Position numbers and translations under genes: made by a program. 64,000 bases of DNA from TM7 phylum sp. oral taxon 349 (GTDB lineage Bacteria > Patescibacteriota > Saccharimonadia > Saccharimonadales > Saccharimonadaceae), in NCBI GenBank assembly GCA_018127705.1, contig CP072328.1, positions 496,001 through 560,000 of the forward strand, in the 5' to 3' direction. The notes below the pieces were generated by a model. That model ran no database searches. It saw nothing but the letters and a program-made list of their open reading frames with translations, and was not told the origin of the DNA. Shown here piece by piece: positions 42,637 through 52,589 of the stretch; the stretch's first letter is position 1, and each line of letters begins with the position of its first letter.

Positions 42637-45600
42637 ATGCCAAAAGCAACCACGGCAAATCACACTCCGGCACAGCGCGTGTTTTTCACGAATGATGACA
42701 CGGCGGTGGCGGTACCAAACCTCCTGACCCACCAAAAGGAATCGTGGAAAGATTTCGTCGAGACGGGTCTGAGCGAGATTTTCGCAGAAATTAATCCAAT
42801 TGAAGACTATACTGGCCAGAAATTGGAACTGCGTTTTAAGGATTATAAATTTGAAGCGCCAAAAAACGATGAAAAATTTGCCAAAGAAAATAATTTGACG
42901 TTTGACGCGCCGCTGCTGGTGACCACCGAACTAACAAATAAAGTGACAGGTGAAGTCAAAGAGCAGGAAATTTACTTAGGCGACTATCCGTGGATGACAG
43001 ATCGCGCAACGTTTATCATCAACGGTACGGAGCGCGTGGTGGTGAGCCAGCTGATTCGTTCAGCAGGCGTGTTTTATACGCCGGAAAAAGGCACGGGTAA
43101 AAATTTGTACAGCGCAAAATTAATCCCGGGTCGTGGGGCGTGGCTAGAGTTTGAGACAAGTGCGAGCGGTGCGATTTACGTAAAAATTGATCGTCGGCGC
43201 AAAATTGCCGTGACGACATTTTTGCGAGCGCTTGGTTATAGTAAGGTGTCGGAAATTCGTGAGCTATTTGCCGACATTGATACCGGTGAAACGAAATACA
43301 TTGAGGCGACATTAGAAAAAGATCCTGCACATGGTGTGAACGAGGCGCTGATTGAGGTGTATCGCCGCTTGCGCCCAGGAGACTTAGCGACGGTCGATAA
43401 CGCGCGCCAGATGATTGAGCGTATGTTCTTTGACTTTAAGAGATTTGACTACAGTCGTGTTGGTCGCTATAAGATGAATAAACGATTGAATTTGGATGTA
43501 CCGAATACCGCAGAGAATCGTGTATTGAGACTTGACGATCTAGTAGCGATTATTCGTGAGCTAATTCGCATGAACAACACGCAGGAGCCGGGTGATGACA
43601 TTGATGCGCTTGATAACCGCCGCATTAAGCTTGTAGGCGAGTTGGTAGCGCGTCAGTTCCGCGTAGGTATGCTCCGCATGCAGCGCAATGCGATGGATCG
43701 CATGAGTATGAGCGATATCGAAACGGTGACACCAAGTCAGCTGATTAACGCCCGCCCAGTGGTTGCGGCGGTGCGCGAATTCTTTGCGAGTAGCCAATTG
43801 AGCCAGCTACTTGACGAAGTGAACCCGATTTCGGAGTTAAGCCACAAGCGCCGATTGAGCTCAATGGGACCGGGTGGACTCAGCCGCGAGCGCGCTGGAT
43901 TTGAGGTGCGCGATGCCCACCCGACACACTACGGGCGTATTTGTAGCGTGGAAACGCCGGAGGGCGCTAACATTGGGCTAGTATTGAATTTGGCTACATA
44001 CGCGCGGATTAACGAATACGGATTTATCGAAACGCCGTACCGCAAAGTTGAGAATGGCCGCGTGACAGATGAGATTGTTTATTTGGATGCATCGCAAGAG
44101 GTGAATGAGGTAATTGCTGACGCTGGCGCAAAGCTTGATGATAATGGCAACTTCGTGAACGAGCGCGTGTCGGCGCGCAAATTCTTGCAGCCGAGCCGCG
44201 TAGATGCGAGCGAGGTGACGCTGATGGACGCGTCGCACAAGCAGATTCTAGGATCAACAGCCAGCCTTGTGCCGTTCATCGAAAAGAATCGCGTCGACCG
44301 TGCGTTGACTGGCTCAAACATGCAGCGCCAAGCAGTGCCGCTATTGCAGCCGCAAGCGCCAACGGTTGGAACGGGAATTGAAGCAAACGTTGCGCGCGAT
44401 TCTAGTCAATTGATTGTCGCAGAAGCCGACGGCGAAGTAGTTCGCGCTGACGGTGATGCCGTTGAGGTGCAATATAAGGATGGCGTGAAACGCTATGATC
44501 TCATTCACTTCGCGAAGAGCAATGATGATCGTTGTGTTAACCAGAAAGTTCGTGTATCGCGTGGTGAAACGGTTACAAAAGGCGACATCCTCATTGAGGG
44601 TATGTCGATTGCTGAGGGCGAGTTAGCGCTAGGCAAAGACTTATTGGTAGCATTCATGCCGTGGGGCGGCTACAATATGGACGACGCGATTGTGATCAGC
44701 CGCCGGCTGGTTGAGGACGACACGCTTACCAGCGTAAATATTAAAGACTATTCGGTGGAAGTACGAGAAACGAAGCTTGGCCCGGAAATCGTGACGCGCG
44801 ATATTCCAAATGTGAGCGAAGACAGTTTGCGCCATTTGGATGAAGGCGGTATTGTGCAAATTGGTTCGGAAGTAAAGGCAGGTGATGTACTTGTCGGGAA
44901 AATTACGCCGAAAGGTGAACAGGAGCTTAGTTCGGAAGAGCGGTTGTTGCGTGCGATTTTTGGTGAAAAGGCAAAAGACGTACGCGATACGTCGCAGCGC
45001 ATGAATAATGCGGGTGGCGGTAAAGTTGTTGGTGTAAAGATTTTCAGCCGTGAAAACGGTCATGAACTAAAAGCTGGCGTACTGATGCAGATCCAGATTT
45101 TTGTGGCGCAATTGCGCAAAATCAGTGTTGGCGACAAAATGGCAGGACGCCACGGTAACAAAGGTGTAGTGGCGCGCATTTTGCCGGTTGAGGATATGCC
45201 ATATTTGGCAGACGGAACGCCGGTTGATGTTGTTCTAAACCCGCTTGGTGTGCCAAGCCGTATGAACCTGGGGCAGTTGTTTGAAACGCATCTGGGCATG
45301 GCAGCGCGGGCGCTTGGCTACAAAGTTGCAACCCCGCCATTTAACGGAGTGCCAAACGATGTGATTGAGCGCGAGCTTGAGAAAGCAGGCTTAGCGAGAG
45401 ACGGCAAGAGTCAGCTCTTTGATGGTCGTAGCGGTGAAGCGTTTGAGGAGCGCACAACCGTCGGCGTGATGCATATGATTAAATTGCACCACATGGTTAG
45501 CGACAAGATCCATGCGCGCAGCACTGGTCCGTATACGATGGTGACGCAGCAGCCGCTTGGCGGTAAGGCGCAAAATGGCGGTCAGCGCTTTGGTGAAATG

Positions 45601-46068
45601 GAGGTGTGGGCACTTGAAGCATATGGCGCTGCAACAACATTGCAGGAGATGCTAACGATTAAGTCTGACGACGTGTATGGTCGCGCGAAAGCATATGAAT
45701 CAATTATCAAAAATGACGTGATCACCGGTCCAAAATTGCCAGAGTCATTCAACGTGTTAGTGAAAGAACTACAGGGATTAGGTTTACGCGTTGATCTGGT
45801 CGACGAAAATGAAAATATCGACGCTGAGCATTTGATTGAATCAAGCGGATCTACCGGTAAAGCTACGTCGACTACGAATGACGGCGACGATGATGACGAT
45901 GAGGCAGAAACCTATCTTGATGAATCTGATGGAATCGGTGATGTCGGCGACGATGATGGTATGAGCGTGCGCGCTATTGACGATGAAGGTCAGATTTCGG
46001 ATATAAGCGAAGAGGAAGACGAAATGTACGACGAAATAACAACGCAAGCAGATAGGGAGGAGGCGTAA
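42637..46068 (+). CDS. rpoB: RNA polymerase subunit beta
   Basis: 1143 residues, full length. Recognisable parts include the rifampicin region (SQLSQLLDEVNPISELSHKRRLSSMGPGGLSRERAGFEVRDAHPTHYGRICSVETPEG in order), GDKMAGRHGNKG for the active-centre region, and the C-terminal clamp. The last 80 residues are unusually acidic (DDGDDDDDEAE type) and likely disordered. It forms the catalytic core with RpoC, whose ATG follows the TAA after one base. Confidence 0.97.
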   Translation: MPKATTANHTPAQRVFFTNDDTAVAVPNLLTHQKESWKDFVETGLSEIFAEINPIEDYTGQKLELRFKDYKFEAPKNDEKFAKENNLTFDAPLLVTTELTNKVTGEVKEQEIYLGDYPWMTDRATFIINGTERVVVSQLIRSAGVFYTPEKGTGKNLYSAKLIPGRGAWLEFETSASGAIYVKIDRRRKIAVTTFLRALGYSKVSEIRELFADIDTGETKYIEATLEKDPAHGVNEALIEVYRRLRPGDLATVDNARQMIERMFFDFKRFDYSRVGRYKMNKRLNLDVPNTAENRVLRLDDLVAIIRELIRMNNTQEPGDDIDALDNRRIKLVGELVARQFRVGMLRMQRNAMDRMSMSDIETVTPSQLINARPVVAAVREFFASSQLSQLLDEVNPISELSHKRRLSSMGPGGLSRERAGFEVRDAHPTHYGRICSVETPEGANIGLVLNLATYARINEYGFIETPYRKVENGRVTDEIVYLDASQEVNEVIADAGAKLDDNGNFVNERVSARKFLQPSRVDASEVTLMDASHKQILGSTASLVPFIEKNRVDRALTGSNMQRQAVPLLQPQAPTVGTGIEANVARDSSQLIVAEADGEVVRADGDAVEVQYKDGVKRYDLIHFAKSNDDRCVNQKVRVSRGETVTKGDILIEGMSIAEGELALGKDLLVAFMPWGGYNMDDAIVISRRLVEDDTLTSVNIKDYSVEVRETKLGPEIVTRDIPNVSEDSLRHLDEGGIVQIGSEVKAGDVLVGKITPKGEQELSSEERLLRAIFGEKAKDVRDTSQRMNNAGGGKVVGVKIFSRENGHELKAGVLMQIQIFVAQLRKISVGDKMAGRHGNKGVVARILPVEDMPYLADGTPVDVVLNPLGVPSRMNLGQLFETHLGMAARALGYKVATPPFNGVPNDVIERELEKAGLARDGKSQLFDGRSGEAFEERTTVGVMHMIKLHHMVSDKIHARSTGPYTMVTQQPLGGKAQNGGQRFGEMEVWALEAYGAATTLQEMLTIKSDDVYGRAKAYESIIKNDVITGPKLPESFNVLVKELQGLGLRVDLVDENENIDAEHLIESSGSTGKATSTTNDGDDDDDEAETYLDESDGIGDVGDDDGMSVRAIDDEGQISDISEEEDEMYDEITTQADREEA

Positions 46069-46069
46069 G

Positions 46070-49000
46070 ATGGCGTATCCAGTTAACACGCATGGTATCG
46101 CTGATTTCGACGCAGTTCGCCTGGCGGTGGCGAGCCCGGAAGATATTCTGAAGTGGAGCTACGGCGAGGTAACAAAGCCGGAAACGATCAATTATCGTAC
46201 GCAAAAACCAGAACGCGATGGACTGTTCTGTGAACGGATTTTTGGTCCAGTTAAAGACATCAATCCGCATGACAGCAAACTCAAAGGCGTGCGTTCGCGC
46301 GAAGCGGCGGTTGATAAAAACGGTGAATTGGTCACGAAGTCAATCGTACGCCGTGAACGCATGGGGCATATTAACCTAGCGGCGCCGGTCGCACATATTT
46401 GGTTTATGCGTGGTACGCCGAGCGCGATGAGCTTATTGACTGGCATCACAGTGCGTAATCTGGAGCGTATCGCTTACTTCGCAACCTATGTGATTTTAAA
46501 GGTCGACGAAGAAAAGCGTGATCAAATGCTGGCTGACTTGGAGGCGGAGACTGAAGCTGGTCGTGCTGCAATCAAAATTCGCTATGAGCGCGAAGCAGGT
46601 GCGGATGGCGCGGATATCAAGCAATTGGCGGAAGAACAAACACGCGAGTTGCAGGATTTGGAAGATCAGTTCAACGTGAAGAAATCACAGCTTGAGAGCT
46701 TGGTACGGCGTGCATTGATTAACGAAACCGACTACCGCAATTTGCCGGAAGAATATGAAGAGCTGATTGAAGTTGGTATGGGCGGCACGGCGTTGAAAGC
46801 GTTGCTTGATGAAATCAACCTGAGCGAGCTGATTGCTAAATTGCAAGAAGAGGCGGATGGCGCAAAAGGTCAGCGTGAAAAGAAATTGCTGAAGCGTTTG
46901 AAAGTGCTTGAAGGTATGCAATCGGCAGGCATTAAGCCGTCAAGTTTGTGCTTGACGGTACTACCGGTTATTCCACCAGACTTGCGCCCGATGGTTTCGC
47001 TCGCGGGCGGGCGGTTTGCAACGAGTGACCTAAACGATCTATATCGTCGTGTCATTAACCGCAACAATCGTTTGAAGAAGTTAATTGACTTGAATGCGCC
47101 AGAAGTAATTCGTCGCAACGAGATGCGCATGCTGCAAGAAGCAGTTGATAGCCTCATTGATAATTCAGCGGCGCGCGGCGGACGCGCCGTGAACGCTTCG
47201 GGAAATCGCCGACGTCTGAAGAGCCTGAGCGATATGCTAAAGGGCAAGCAAGGGCGTTTTCGCCAGAACTTGCTCGGTAAACGCGTAGACTATTCGGGCC
47301 GTTCAGTGATCGTGGTTGGTCCGAAATTGAAGATCAATCAGTGTGGTCTGCCGAAGCAAATGGCAATTGAGCTATTTAAGCCATTTGTTATCAGTTGGCT
47401 GATTGAACGCGAATATGCGCACAATATTCGTTCAGCGACGCGCTTGATTGACGCAGGCGAGGCGGTCGTGTGGGATGCGCTTGATGCTGTAATTGAGGGT
47501 AAATATGTTCTTCTAAATCGTGCGCCATCGCTGCACCGTTTGAGCATTCAGGCATTTCAGCCAAAATTGGTTGAGGGGAAAGCGATCCAGCTGCATCCGC
47601 TCGTAGCAAGTGGTTTTAATGCCGATTACGATGGCGACCAGATGGCGGTACACTTGCCGCTTAGTAAAGAGGCGCAAGCTGAAGCGCGCGAACTGATGAG
47701 TGCCGTTAACAACTTGCTGAAACCAGCAGATGGCAGCCCGGTATTAAACATCGGACAGGACATCGTGCTTGGTAATTACTACTTGACGTATGAAAAACCA
47801 AGTGTGCAAACTGATACGGTTGCGGTGTTTGCTGACAGCCGTGATGCCGAGTTGGCGTATGATATGGGTAAATTGCATCTGCAGAGCCCGATCCGCATTC
47901 GTGCCAAGGGCGAAATCCGCAATACGACGCTCGGGCGTGTATTCTTTAATGAGATTTTGCCAGACGATTTTCCGTATAACAATAACGTGCAAACGAAGAA
48001 AGAATTGAAGCGCGTGCTGGCGCAGATCTTCGACAAATATGGCGCTGAAGAGACTGCTAAAACAGCAGACCGTATGAAAGGTTTGGCATTCCGATTTGCG
48101 ACAGTGGCGGCAGTATCAACTGGTAAGGACGACTACGTGCATTTCAGCGAGACGGAAAATCTTATTGCTGATGGAGACAAGCGTGCGGCAGTGATTGCTG
48201 ATCAGTATGATCAGGGGTTAATTACTGAGTCGGAGCGCTACAACCTAACGGTTGGCGCGTGGCGCACAGTTGATAATAACGTGACGAAATTGCTGAAAGA
48301 AAAACTCGGCAGCATGGACACGAGTATTTCCGTGATGGTCAACTCAGGCGCGCGTGGTGATATTTCAAACGTAAAGCTTGCAAGTGCGATGATTGGTATT
48401 CAGGTGGACGCTGCTAACCGCGAAATTGAGCTGCCGATCCGTTCGTACTACACGCATGGTTTATCAAGCTTGGAATCGTTTGTAGCGACGCGTGGTTCGC
48501 GCAAGGGTCTAATCGACACAGCGCTTAAGACGGCGGATTCCGGATACTTGACACGCCGTTTGGTTGACGTGTCTCAGGACGTGTTTACGGTAGAAGATGA
48601 AGAAGGCGACGACGAAGGCTATATGATCTATCGTTCAGAAACCGAAGAGACGATGATTGAATTTGGCAATCGCCTGTACGGTCGCTATACGCGCGACGCA
48701 GTGCCAGGACATATCGGTGAGAACGAGCTAATCACGCGTGAAATTGCAAATGCAATTGATGCCGACAAAGCAATCACAGAGGTAAAGATTCAGTCGATTC
48801 TGTCAACGAATAACCTAGAGGGTGTACCACGTCGCAGCTACGGCATTGATATGTCAACCAATCGTCTAGTTGATCCCGCTGAGCCGGTTGGCGTGATTGC
48901 TGCGCAGTCGGTCGGCGAGCCAGGCACGCAGTTGACGCTCCGTACCTTCCATAACTCCGGTGTAGCGGGAAGTGATATCACGCAAGGTTTGCCGCGTGTT

Positions 49001-49939
49001 GAAGAGCTGTTTGAGGCGCGTAATCCGAAAGGACAAGCATACATCACCGAGATTGCCGGTACAGTTGACGTCTGGGAGGATGGCCATAAGTATATTGTGC
49101 AAGTGACGCCAGAAACAGGTCGCGTTGAGCGATTGCCGCTTGAAGACCGTACGCCATTATTGCAAGATGGCTCGGAAGTAAAAGTGGGCGACGTGCTTGC
49201 TGAAGCGACCGATAGTACAAAGCCGTTAATTGCGCCGTTTGATGGTATTGTCGAAACGGCGGAGGACACTATTGTGATTGCGTCAACAGCAGCCTCACCG
49301 GTAAAATATGAGATTCCAGGCACAACGCAGCTAGTTGTTTCGGCGGGTGATCATGTTGAGCCGGGCGATCGGCTAACGATTGGTTCGCTTAATTTGCACG
49401 ATTTGATGCGCCTGAAAGGAACAGAAGCGACACAACGTTACATCATCAACGAGGTGCTGCGTATTTACGCCGCTCAGGGTCAGGATGTTGCCGATAAACA
49501 TCTGGAGATTATTGTGCGCCAGATGTTCAGCCGCGTTCAAATTGAGGATCCGGGCGATAGCGAGTTTGTAATGGGCGATATCGTCAGCAAAGCTCGTGTC
49601 GTGCGTGCAAACAAAGAATTGGTTGCCACGGGCAAAGAACCGGCGCAATATACGCAGCTGCTGCTTGGTATTACTAAGGTGAGTATCTGGAGCGATTCAT
49701 GGCTATCGGCGGCATCGTTCCAAGACACGACACGCGTGCTTATTAGTGCTGCTACTTCTGGTCGCGCTGATCGATTGCATGGCTTGAAAGAGAACGTTAT
49801 CATCGGTCGCAAGATCCCTGTCGGTACGGGTGCAATTGCCCTCGGTGAGGATGATAATACTTCGCCAGCTGATGAATACGCGGAAGATGTTGAATCTGAA
49901 GCGAATGACATTACGCCAGACGTTGATTCGGAGTCGTAA
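46070..49939 (+). CDS. rpoC: RNA polymerase subunit beta'
   Basis: 1289 residues. The catalytic NADYDGDQM at 517-525 (D520, D522, D524) binds the active-site magnesium. Other landmarks are LLGKRVDYSGRSVIVVGP and the C-terminal EPGTQLTLRTFHNSGVA trigger-loop region. The N-terminal zinc-binding cysteines of typical beta' (CxCGxxK...CxxC) are absent: the protein passes from KPETINYRTQKPERDGLFCERIFGP to HINLAAPVAHIWF with a single Cys. The C-terminus is acidic. Co-transcribed with rpoB. Confidence 0.97.
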   Translation: MAYPVNTHGIADFDAVRLAVASPEDILKWSYGEVTKPETINYRTQKPERDGLFCERIFGPVKDINPHDSKLKGVRSREAAVDKNGELVTKSIVRRERMGHINLAAPVAHIWFMRGTPSAMSLLTGITVRNLERIAYFATYVILKVDEEKRDQMLADLEAETEAGRAAIKIRYEREAGADGADIKQLAEEQTRELQDLEDQFNVKKSQLESLVRRALINETDYRNLPEEYEELIEVGMGGTALKALLDEINLSELIAKLQEEADGAKGQREKKLLKRLKVLEGMQSAGIKPSSLCLTVLPVIPPDLRPMVSLAGGRFATSDLNDLYRRVINRNNRLKKLIDLNAPEVIRRNEMRMLQEAVDSLIDNSAARGGRAVNASGNRRRLKSLSDMLKGKQGRFRQNLLGKRVDYSGRSVIVVGPKLKINQCGLPKQMAIELFKPFVISWLIEREYAHNIRSATRLIDAGEAVVWDALDAVIEGKYVLLNRAPSLHRLSIQAFQPKLVEGKAIQLHPLVASGFNADYDGDQMAVHLPLSKEAQAEARELMSAVNNLLKPADGSPVLNIGQDIVLGNYYLTYEKPSVQTDTVAVFADSRDAELAYDMGKLHLQSPIRIRAKGEIRNTTLGRVFFNEILPDDFPYNNNVQTKKELKRVLAQIFDKYGAEETAKTADRMKGLAFRFATVAAVSTGKDDYVHFSETENLIADGDKRAAVIADQYDQGLITESERYNLTVGAWRTVDNNVTKLLKEKLGSMDTSISVMVNSGARGDISNVKLASAMIGIQVDAANREIELPIRSYYTHGLSSLESFVATRGSRKGLIDTALKTADSGYLTRRLVDVSQDVFTVEDEEGDDEGYMIYRSETEETMIEFGNRLYGRYTRDAVPGHIGENELITREIANAIDADKAITEVKIQSILSTNNLEGVPRRSYGIDMSTNRLVDPAEPVGVIAAQSVGEPGTQLTLRTFHNSGVAGSDITQGLPRVEELFEARNPKGQAYITEIAGTVDVWEDGHKYIVQVTPETGRVERLPLEDRTPLLQDGSEVKVGDVLAEATDSTKPLIAPFDGIVETAEDTIVIASTAASPVKYEIPGTTQLVVSAGDHVEPGDRLTIGSLNLHDLMRLKGTEATQRYIINEVLRIYAAQGQDVADKHLEIIVRQMFSRVQIEDPGDSEFVMGDIVSKARVVRANKELVATGKEPAQYTQLLLGITKVSIWSDSWLSAASFQDTTRVLISAATSGRADRLHGLKENVIIGRKIPVGTGAIALGEDDNTSPADEYAEDVESEANDITPDVDSES

Positions 49940-49981
49940 TCAGCCGAAAAAAGTCTACGCTAATTGAAATAGCGCCAGAAG

Positions 49982-50018
49982 AACACCCTTCCTGTTGCGC
50001 AGGAAGGGTGTTTTATTA
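49982..50018 (+). terminator. rpoC terminator
   Basis: A 12-bp stem acacccttcctg / caggaagggtgt with a 5-nt loop, then tttattat. Confidence 0.92.
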
Positions 50019-50162
50019 TGTGATTCTTCGCATTTCTATTAATTCGTTGAGCGCTTTCTTTTATCTTTGACGTTTGAACAACGGATTTTGGCGCTACATT
50101 AAAGACTGCAATTGAGTTAAATCAAAAACATTTTTGCTAATTTAGCTAAGAGATGACCGGAA

Positions 50163-51191
50163 TCAACGTTTTCCGCTATACTTCACGGTCTCAATTGTGC
50201 CGGTTGAGCGGCGGCGGCATGGCTGGTCGGCATAGGCGCGCTTCTGATTTTCGCCAACGTAATTCTCGCACTCAACATACACATCGCGGTTACGGTCGCG
50301 GAAATAATACCATAAGCCATCAGGTGTCTGATAGAACATGCCCAAATTGTCGGGTGTTGTCATGCGTTGATTAGTAACCGCACCGACTGGAATCTCGACT
50401 AGTTTATATCCGCTGATAGCGCCATTTTTCGCGACCGGCTTACCGATAAACCCATAATGTACTGCAGTTGATGTGACAGCACTGTACGCTTTGGCAAGCG
50501 GCTGCTGAGCGTCGGCGTATGGCGTGTATGCAGATACATCTAGGCAGCGCAATTCCGTCCAGTCTCCTTTGGTGTCGTGCTCTGCTGGGTCAACGCTCAG
50601 CTGGCATACAACGTCGTCGCGTGTAAAATCAGCTAAATACGCTGTTTTTTCATCACCCTCGGAAAAAACTTTCTTGACAAATTTATCGTAGTCCAAGTTC
50701 TTCTCAATTGATTCGCGCTGCTGTTTGCTCATTTCTTTCGGTACGTAGCCAGCAAGACTCTGTAGGATATCAATATCCGGTATGATGGTGTAAAAGCTCT
50801 TGCCCTTCACTTTGACCGGAATCGTTAACGACGTCTTAGCTTTCTCTTGTCCCTTAAAATACACCGCTGTATGTTCAATAGTTTGTTGCGCAGTGAGCGG
50901 ATCTAATTTGGTCTCGCTTGTCTTCTTCTGCTCACTTGTAATACGCTTGGTTGACGATCGTGCGAGCAACAGTATAACTGCAAGTACACCGATCGCCGCT
51001 GCGAACAGCAATCCACTAATCAATATCACCTTAAGCGTACGAAATGAACGAACACCCTTTTGGTGCGGTGCGAGTTGCGCATATTTGCCATCCGAAAGCG
51101 GCCTTGGCGCCGCGTTTATCGATGGTGATACATACCCCGGGCGTCCAGCATTCTCAATATCGCTATCATTTAAATTCCGTTGTGGATTCAT
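50163..51191 (-). CDS. membrane-anchored protein, unrecognised
   Basis: 342 residues from the ATG at 51191 (51197 also possible). A Pro/Asn-rich cytoplasmic N-terminus (about 47 residues) precedes one membrane helix (TLKVILISGLLFAAAIGVLAVILLL, about 53-77), then a long extracytoplasmic domain with few cysteines (VCQLS, ELRCLD, YVECENY, QPCRRR), perhaps two disulfides. No enzymatic motif. A TATAAT box at 51198-51203 lies 6 nt before the chosen ATG. Confidence 0.75.
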   Translation of the reverse strand: MNPQRNLNDSDIENAGRPGYVSPSINAAPRPLSDGKYAQLAPHQKGVRSFRTLKVILISGLLFAAAIGVLAVILLLARSSTKRITSEQKKTSETKLDPLTAQQTIEHTAVYFKGQEKAKTSLTIPVKVKGKSFYTIIPDIDILQSLAGYVPKEMSKQQRESIEKNLDYDKFVKKVFSEGDEKTAYLADFTRDDVVCQLSVDPAEHDTKGDWTELRCLDVSAYTPYADAQQPLAKAYSAVTSTAVHYGFIGKPVAKNGAISGYKLVEIPVGAVTNQRMTTPDNLGMFYQTPDGLWYYFRDRNRDVYVECENYVGENQKRAYADQPCRRRSTGTIETVKYSGKR

Positions 51192-51299
51192 GTTCATATT
51201 ATACTATAATTCTTATGATTTGAATGCAAAAGTTAGCGTGCGGGCGACCGCTTTACTGCGCACATACAACCTGTCATAATAGGCGAAAGCAGGAGACGC

Positions 51300-51851
51300 A
51301 TGATGAGTATAGAGTACGAAGCAAAGATTTTACATATCAACACGGCGCAATTTGCGCAGCGGGTTGAATCGCTTGGCGCGAGGAAAACCGGTAGCTATCA
51401 TTTTCGTCGCTACGTGTTTGACACGATTCCAGCACAGGCAAATAAATGGGTACGCTTACGCACGGACGGTAGCCATACGACGATTACGTGTAAAGAAATC
51501 GTAAATAATGCAATTGATGGAACGATTGAAAAAGAGGTTGTTGTTGACGATTTTGATCAAGCACTTGATGTATTAGTGGCGCTTGGGTTGAAACCGCGCG
51601 GCTGCCAAGAAAATCGGCGCGAAGAGTATATACTAGACGGCGTACAAATCACTGTGGATTCATGGCCGCTTCTTGATGATTATGCAGAAATTGAGGGGGA
51701 TAGTAGCGATCAAGTTATGGATATGATTATGAAACTCGGGTATTCGCCGAACGATGCAGTATACAAGAATACCGATGAACTGTATAAAGAAATCGGCGCC
51801 GACCTGAGAACAGTTGCGGAGTTGAGATTTGACGATGACGTACGCAAATAA
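51300..51851 (+). CDS. CYTH domain protein, second copy
   Basis: 183 residues (start 51300 or 51303, after aggag). ExExK at residues 5-9 (E5, E7, K9), then arginine-rich RLRTDGSHTTITCKE, DGTIEKEVVVDDFDQAL, NRREEYILDGVQITVDSWPLLDDYAEIEG: the alternating charged strands of the triphosphate tunnel. Likely a triphosphatase or class IV adenylate cyclase-like enzyme; it is only distantly like the protein at 1273. No neighbour hints at the substrate. Confidence 0.85.
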   Translation: MMSIEYEAKILHINTAQFAQRVESLGARKTGSYHFRRYVFDTIPAQANKWVRLRTDGSHTTITCKEIVNNAIDGTIEKEVVVDDFDQALDVLVALGLKPRGCQENRREEYILDGVQITVDSWPLLDDYAEIEGDSSDQVMDMIMKLGYSPNDAVYKNTDELYKEIGADLRTVAELRFDDDVRK

Positions 51852-52204
51852 TATTAGAATTTATCTTTATTCATCTCTTCCCAAGTAAAAAGCCCAAGTC
51901 CTACACACTCTATACCTAATAATATAAAACATGTACGCTTGGGCAGAAACAAAGAGCCATAAGAAAGAATTAATCAAACAAACAAACAGCTCTTTGTCTA
52001 TAACAATACAGCTAAACCGCCAAGCAAAATCCACATAGGAAATCTATAAAGGATAGCTCAAAGCAGTAAGCTATAAATAAAGTAAAGAAAAAGAAAGGAA
52101 GCGAGCCATAGGCAAAGCAATAAAACTCGCCATACAGCTTAAGCCAATAAGCCATACCAAGAACTCTAAACAGAAATAGAGTTCTCATCATAACAATAGG
52201 GATG
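51852..52204. other. AT-rich intergenic stretch with serial inverted repeats
   Basis: No gene. Inverted pairs: gcccaag / cttgggc (51889-51944, wide loop), acaaagag / ctctttgt (51949-51998) and agaactct / agagttct (52159-52184). Between them lies a purine-rich run (aataaagtaaagaaaaagaaagg). It could be a structured transcript or decayed mobile DNA. Confidence 0.4.
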
Positions 52205-52253
52205 TGTCACCCCCCCCACACTTCAGATAAACCAAAGCATGGGGGGGGTGACA
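52205..52253. repeat. C8/G8 hairpin
   Basis: Fourteen perfect base pairs: tgtca plus eight C plus a, against t plus eight G plus tgaca, with a 21-nt loop (52219-52239). Outer bases gatg and catc extend the stem with one bulge. Confidence 0.85.
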
Positions 52254-52261
52254 GCATCACC

Positions 52262-52292
52262 TAGGATCTACCGCCTAAACAGGCGGCGGATC
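52262..52292 (-). terminator. hairpin over the stop codon of the 52447 gene
   Basis: ggatc / gatcc and ccgcct / aggcgg around aaac; the TAG stop lies within the stem. No T run follows directly. Confidence 0.5.
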
Positions 52293-52447
52293 CTATCGAT
52301 GCACCTCCGCCACCAGGGGCGGCGAAGGTGGTCGGGGAGGGAGATCACAATGACCTCCCTCACTTGCAGTCCGAGCTGGGAGAGGGTTGCCTCAACGGCC
52401 TCCCTCTCCTGCTCGGTAAGAAGGTTGTTGTTAGGCAGGTAGAGCAT
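52268..52447 (-). CDS. 59-residue protein with Trp/Arg-rich cationic C-terminus
   Basis: From the ATG at 52447 with a consensus aggagg 7 nt upstream. Residues 1-40 are acidic to neutral and helical (LTEQEREAVEATLSQLGLQV); residues 41-59 (HLRRPWWRRCIDRIRRLFRR type) are strongly basic and amphipathic. A consensus promoter (TTGACT, 17 bp, TATATA) precedes it. Such tails occur in membrane-active peptides and in nucleic acid-binding proteins; which applies is unknown. A longer frame to 52576 is open, but the start with the strong ribosome site is better. Confidence 0.65.
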   Translation of the reverse strand: MLYLPNNNLLTEQEREAVEATLSQLGLQVREVIVISLPDHLRRPWWRRCIDRIRRLFRR

Positions 52448-52513
52448 AGCTCTACCTCCTTTCTTTTTTCCAAGTTCTACTTCTCGCACGGGATTGTGCG
52501 AAAAGCTGATACA

Positions 52514-52542
52514 TATATACCATACTTGCCGCCTAAAGTCAA
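52514..52542 (-). promoter_or_regulatory. promoter of the 52447 gene
   Basis: Minus-strand TTGACT (52537-52542), 17 bp, TATATA (52514-52519). The leader carries a small hairpin (ttcgcac / gtgcga, 52484-52505). Confidence 0.75.
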
Positions 52543-52589
52543 TACTTTCGTACCAACCCACCACCTTTGCAACCAAAAAGCAGGCCTCG

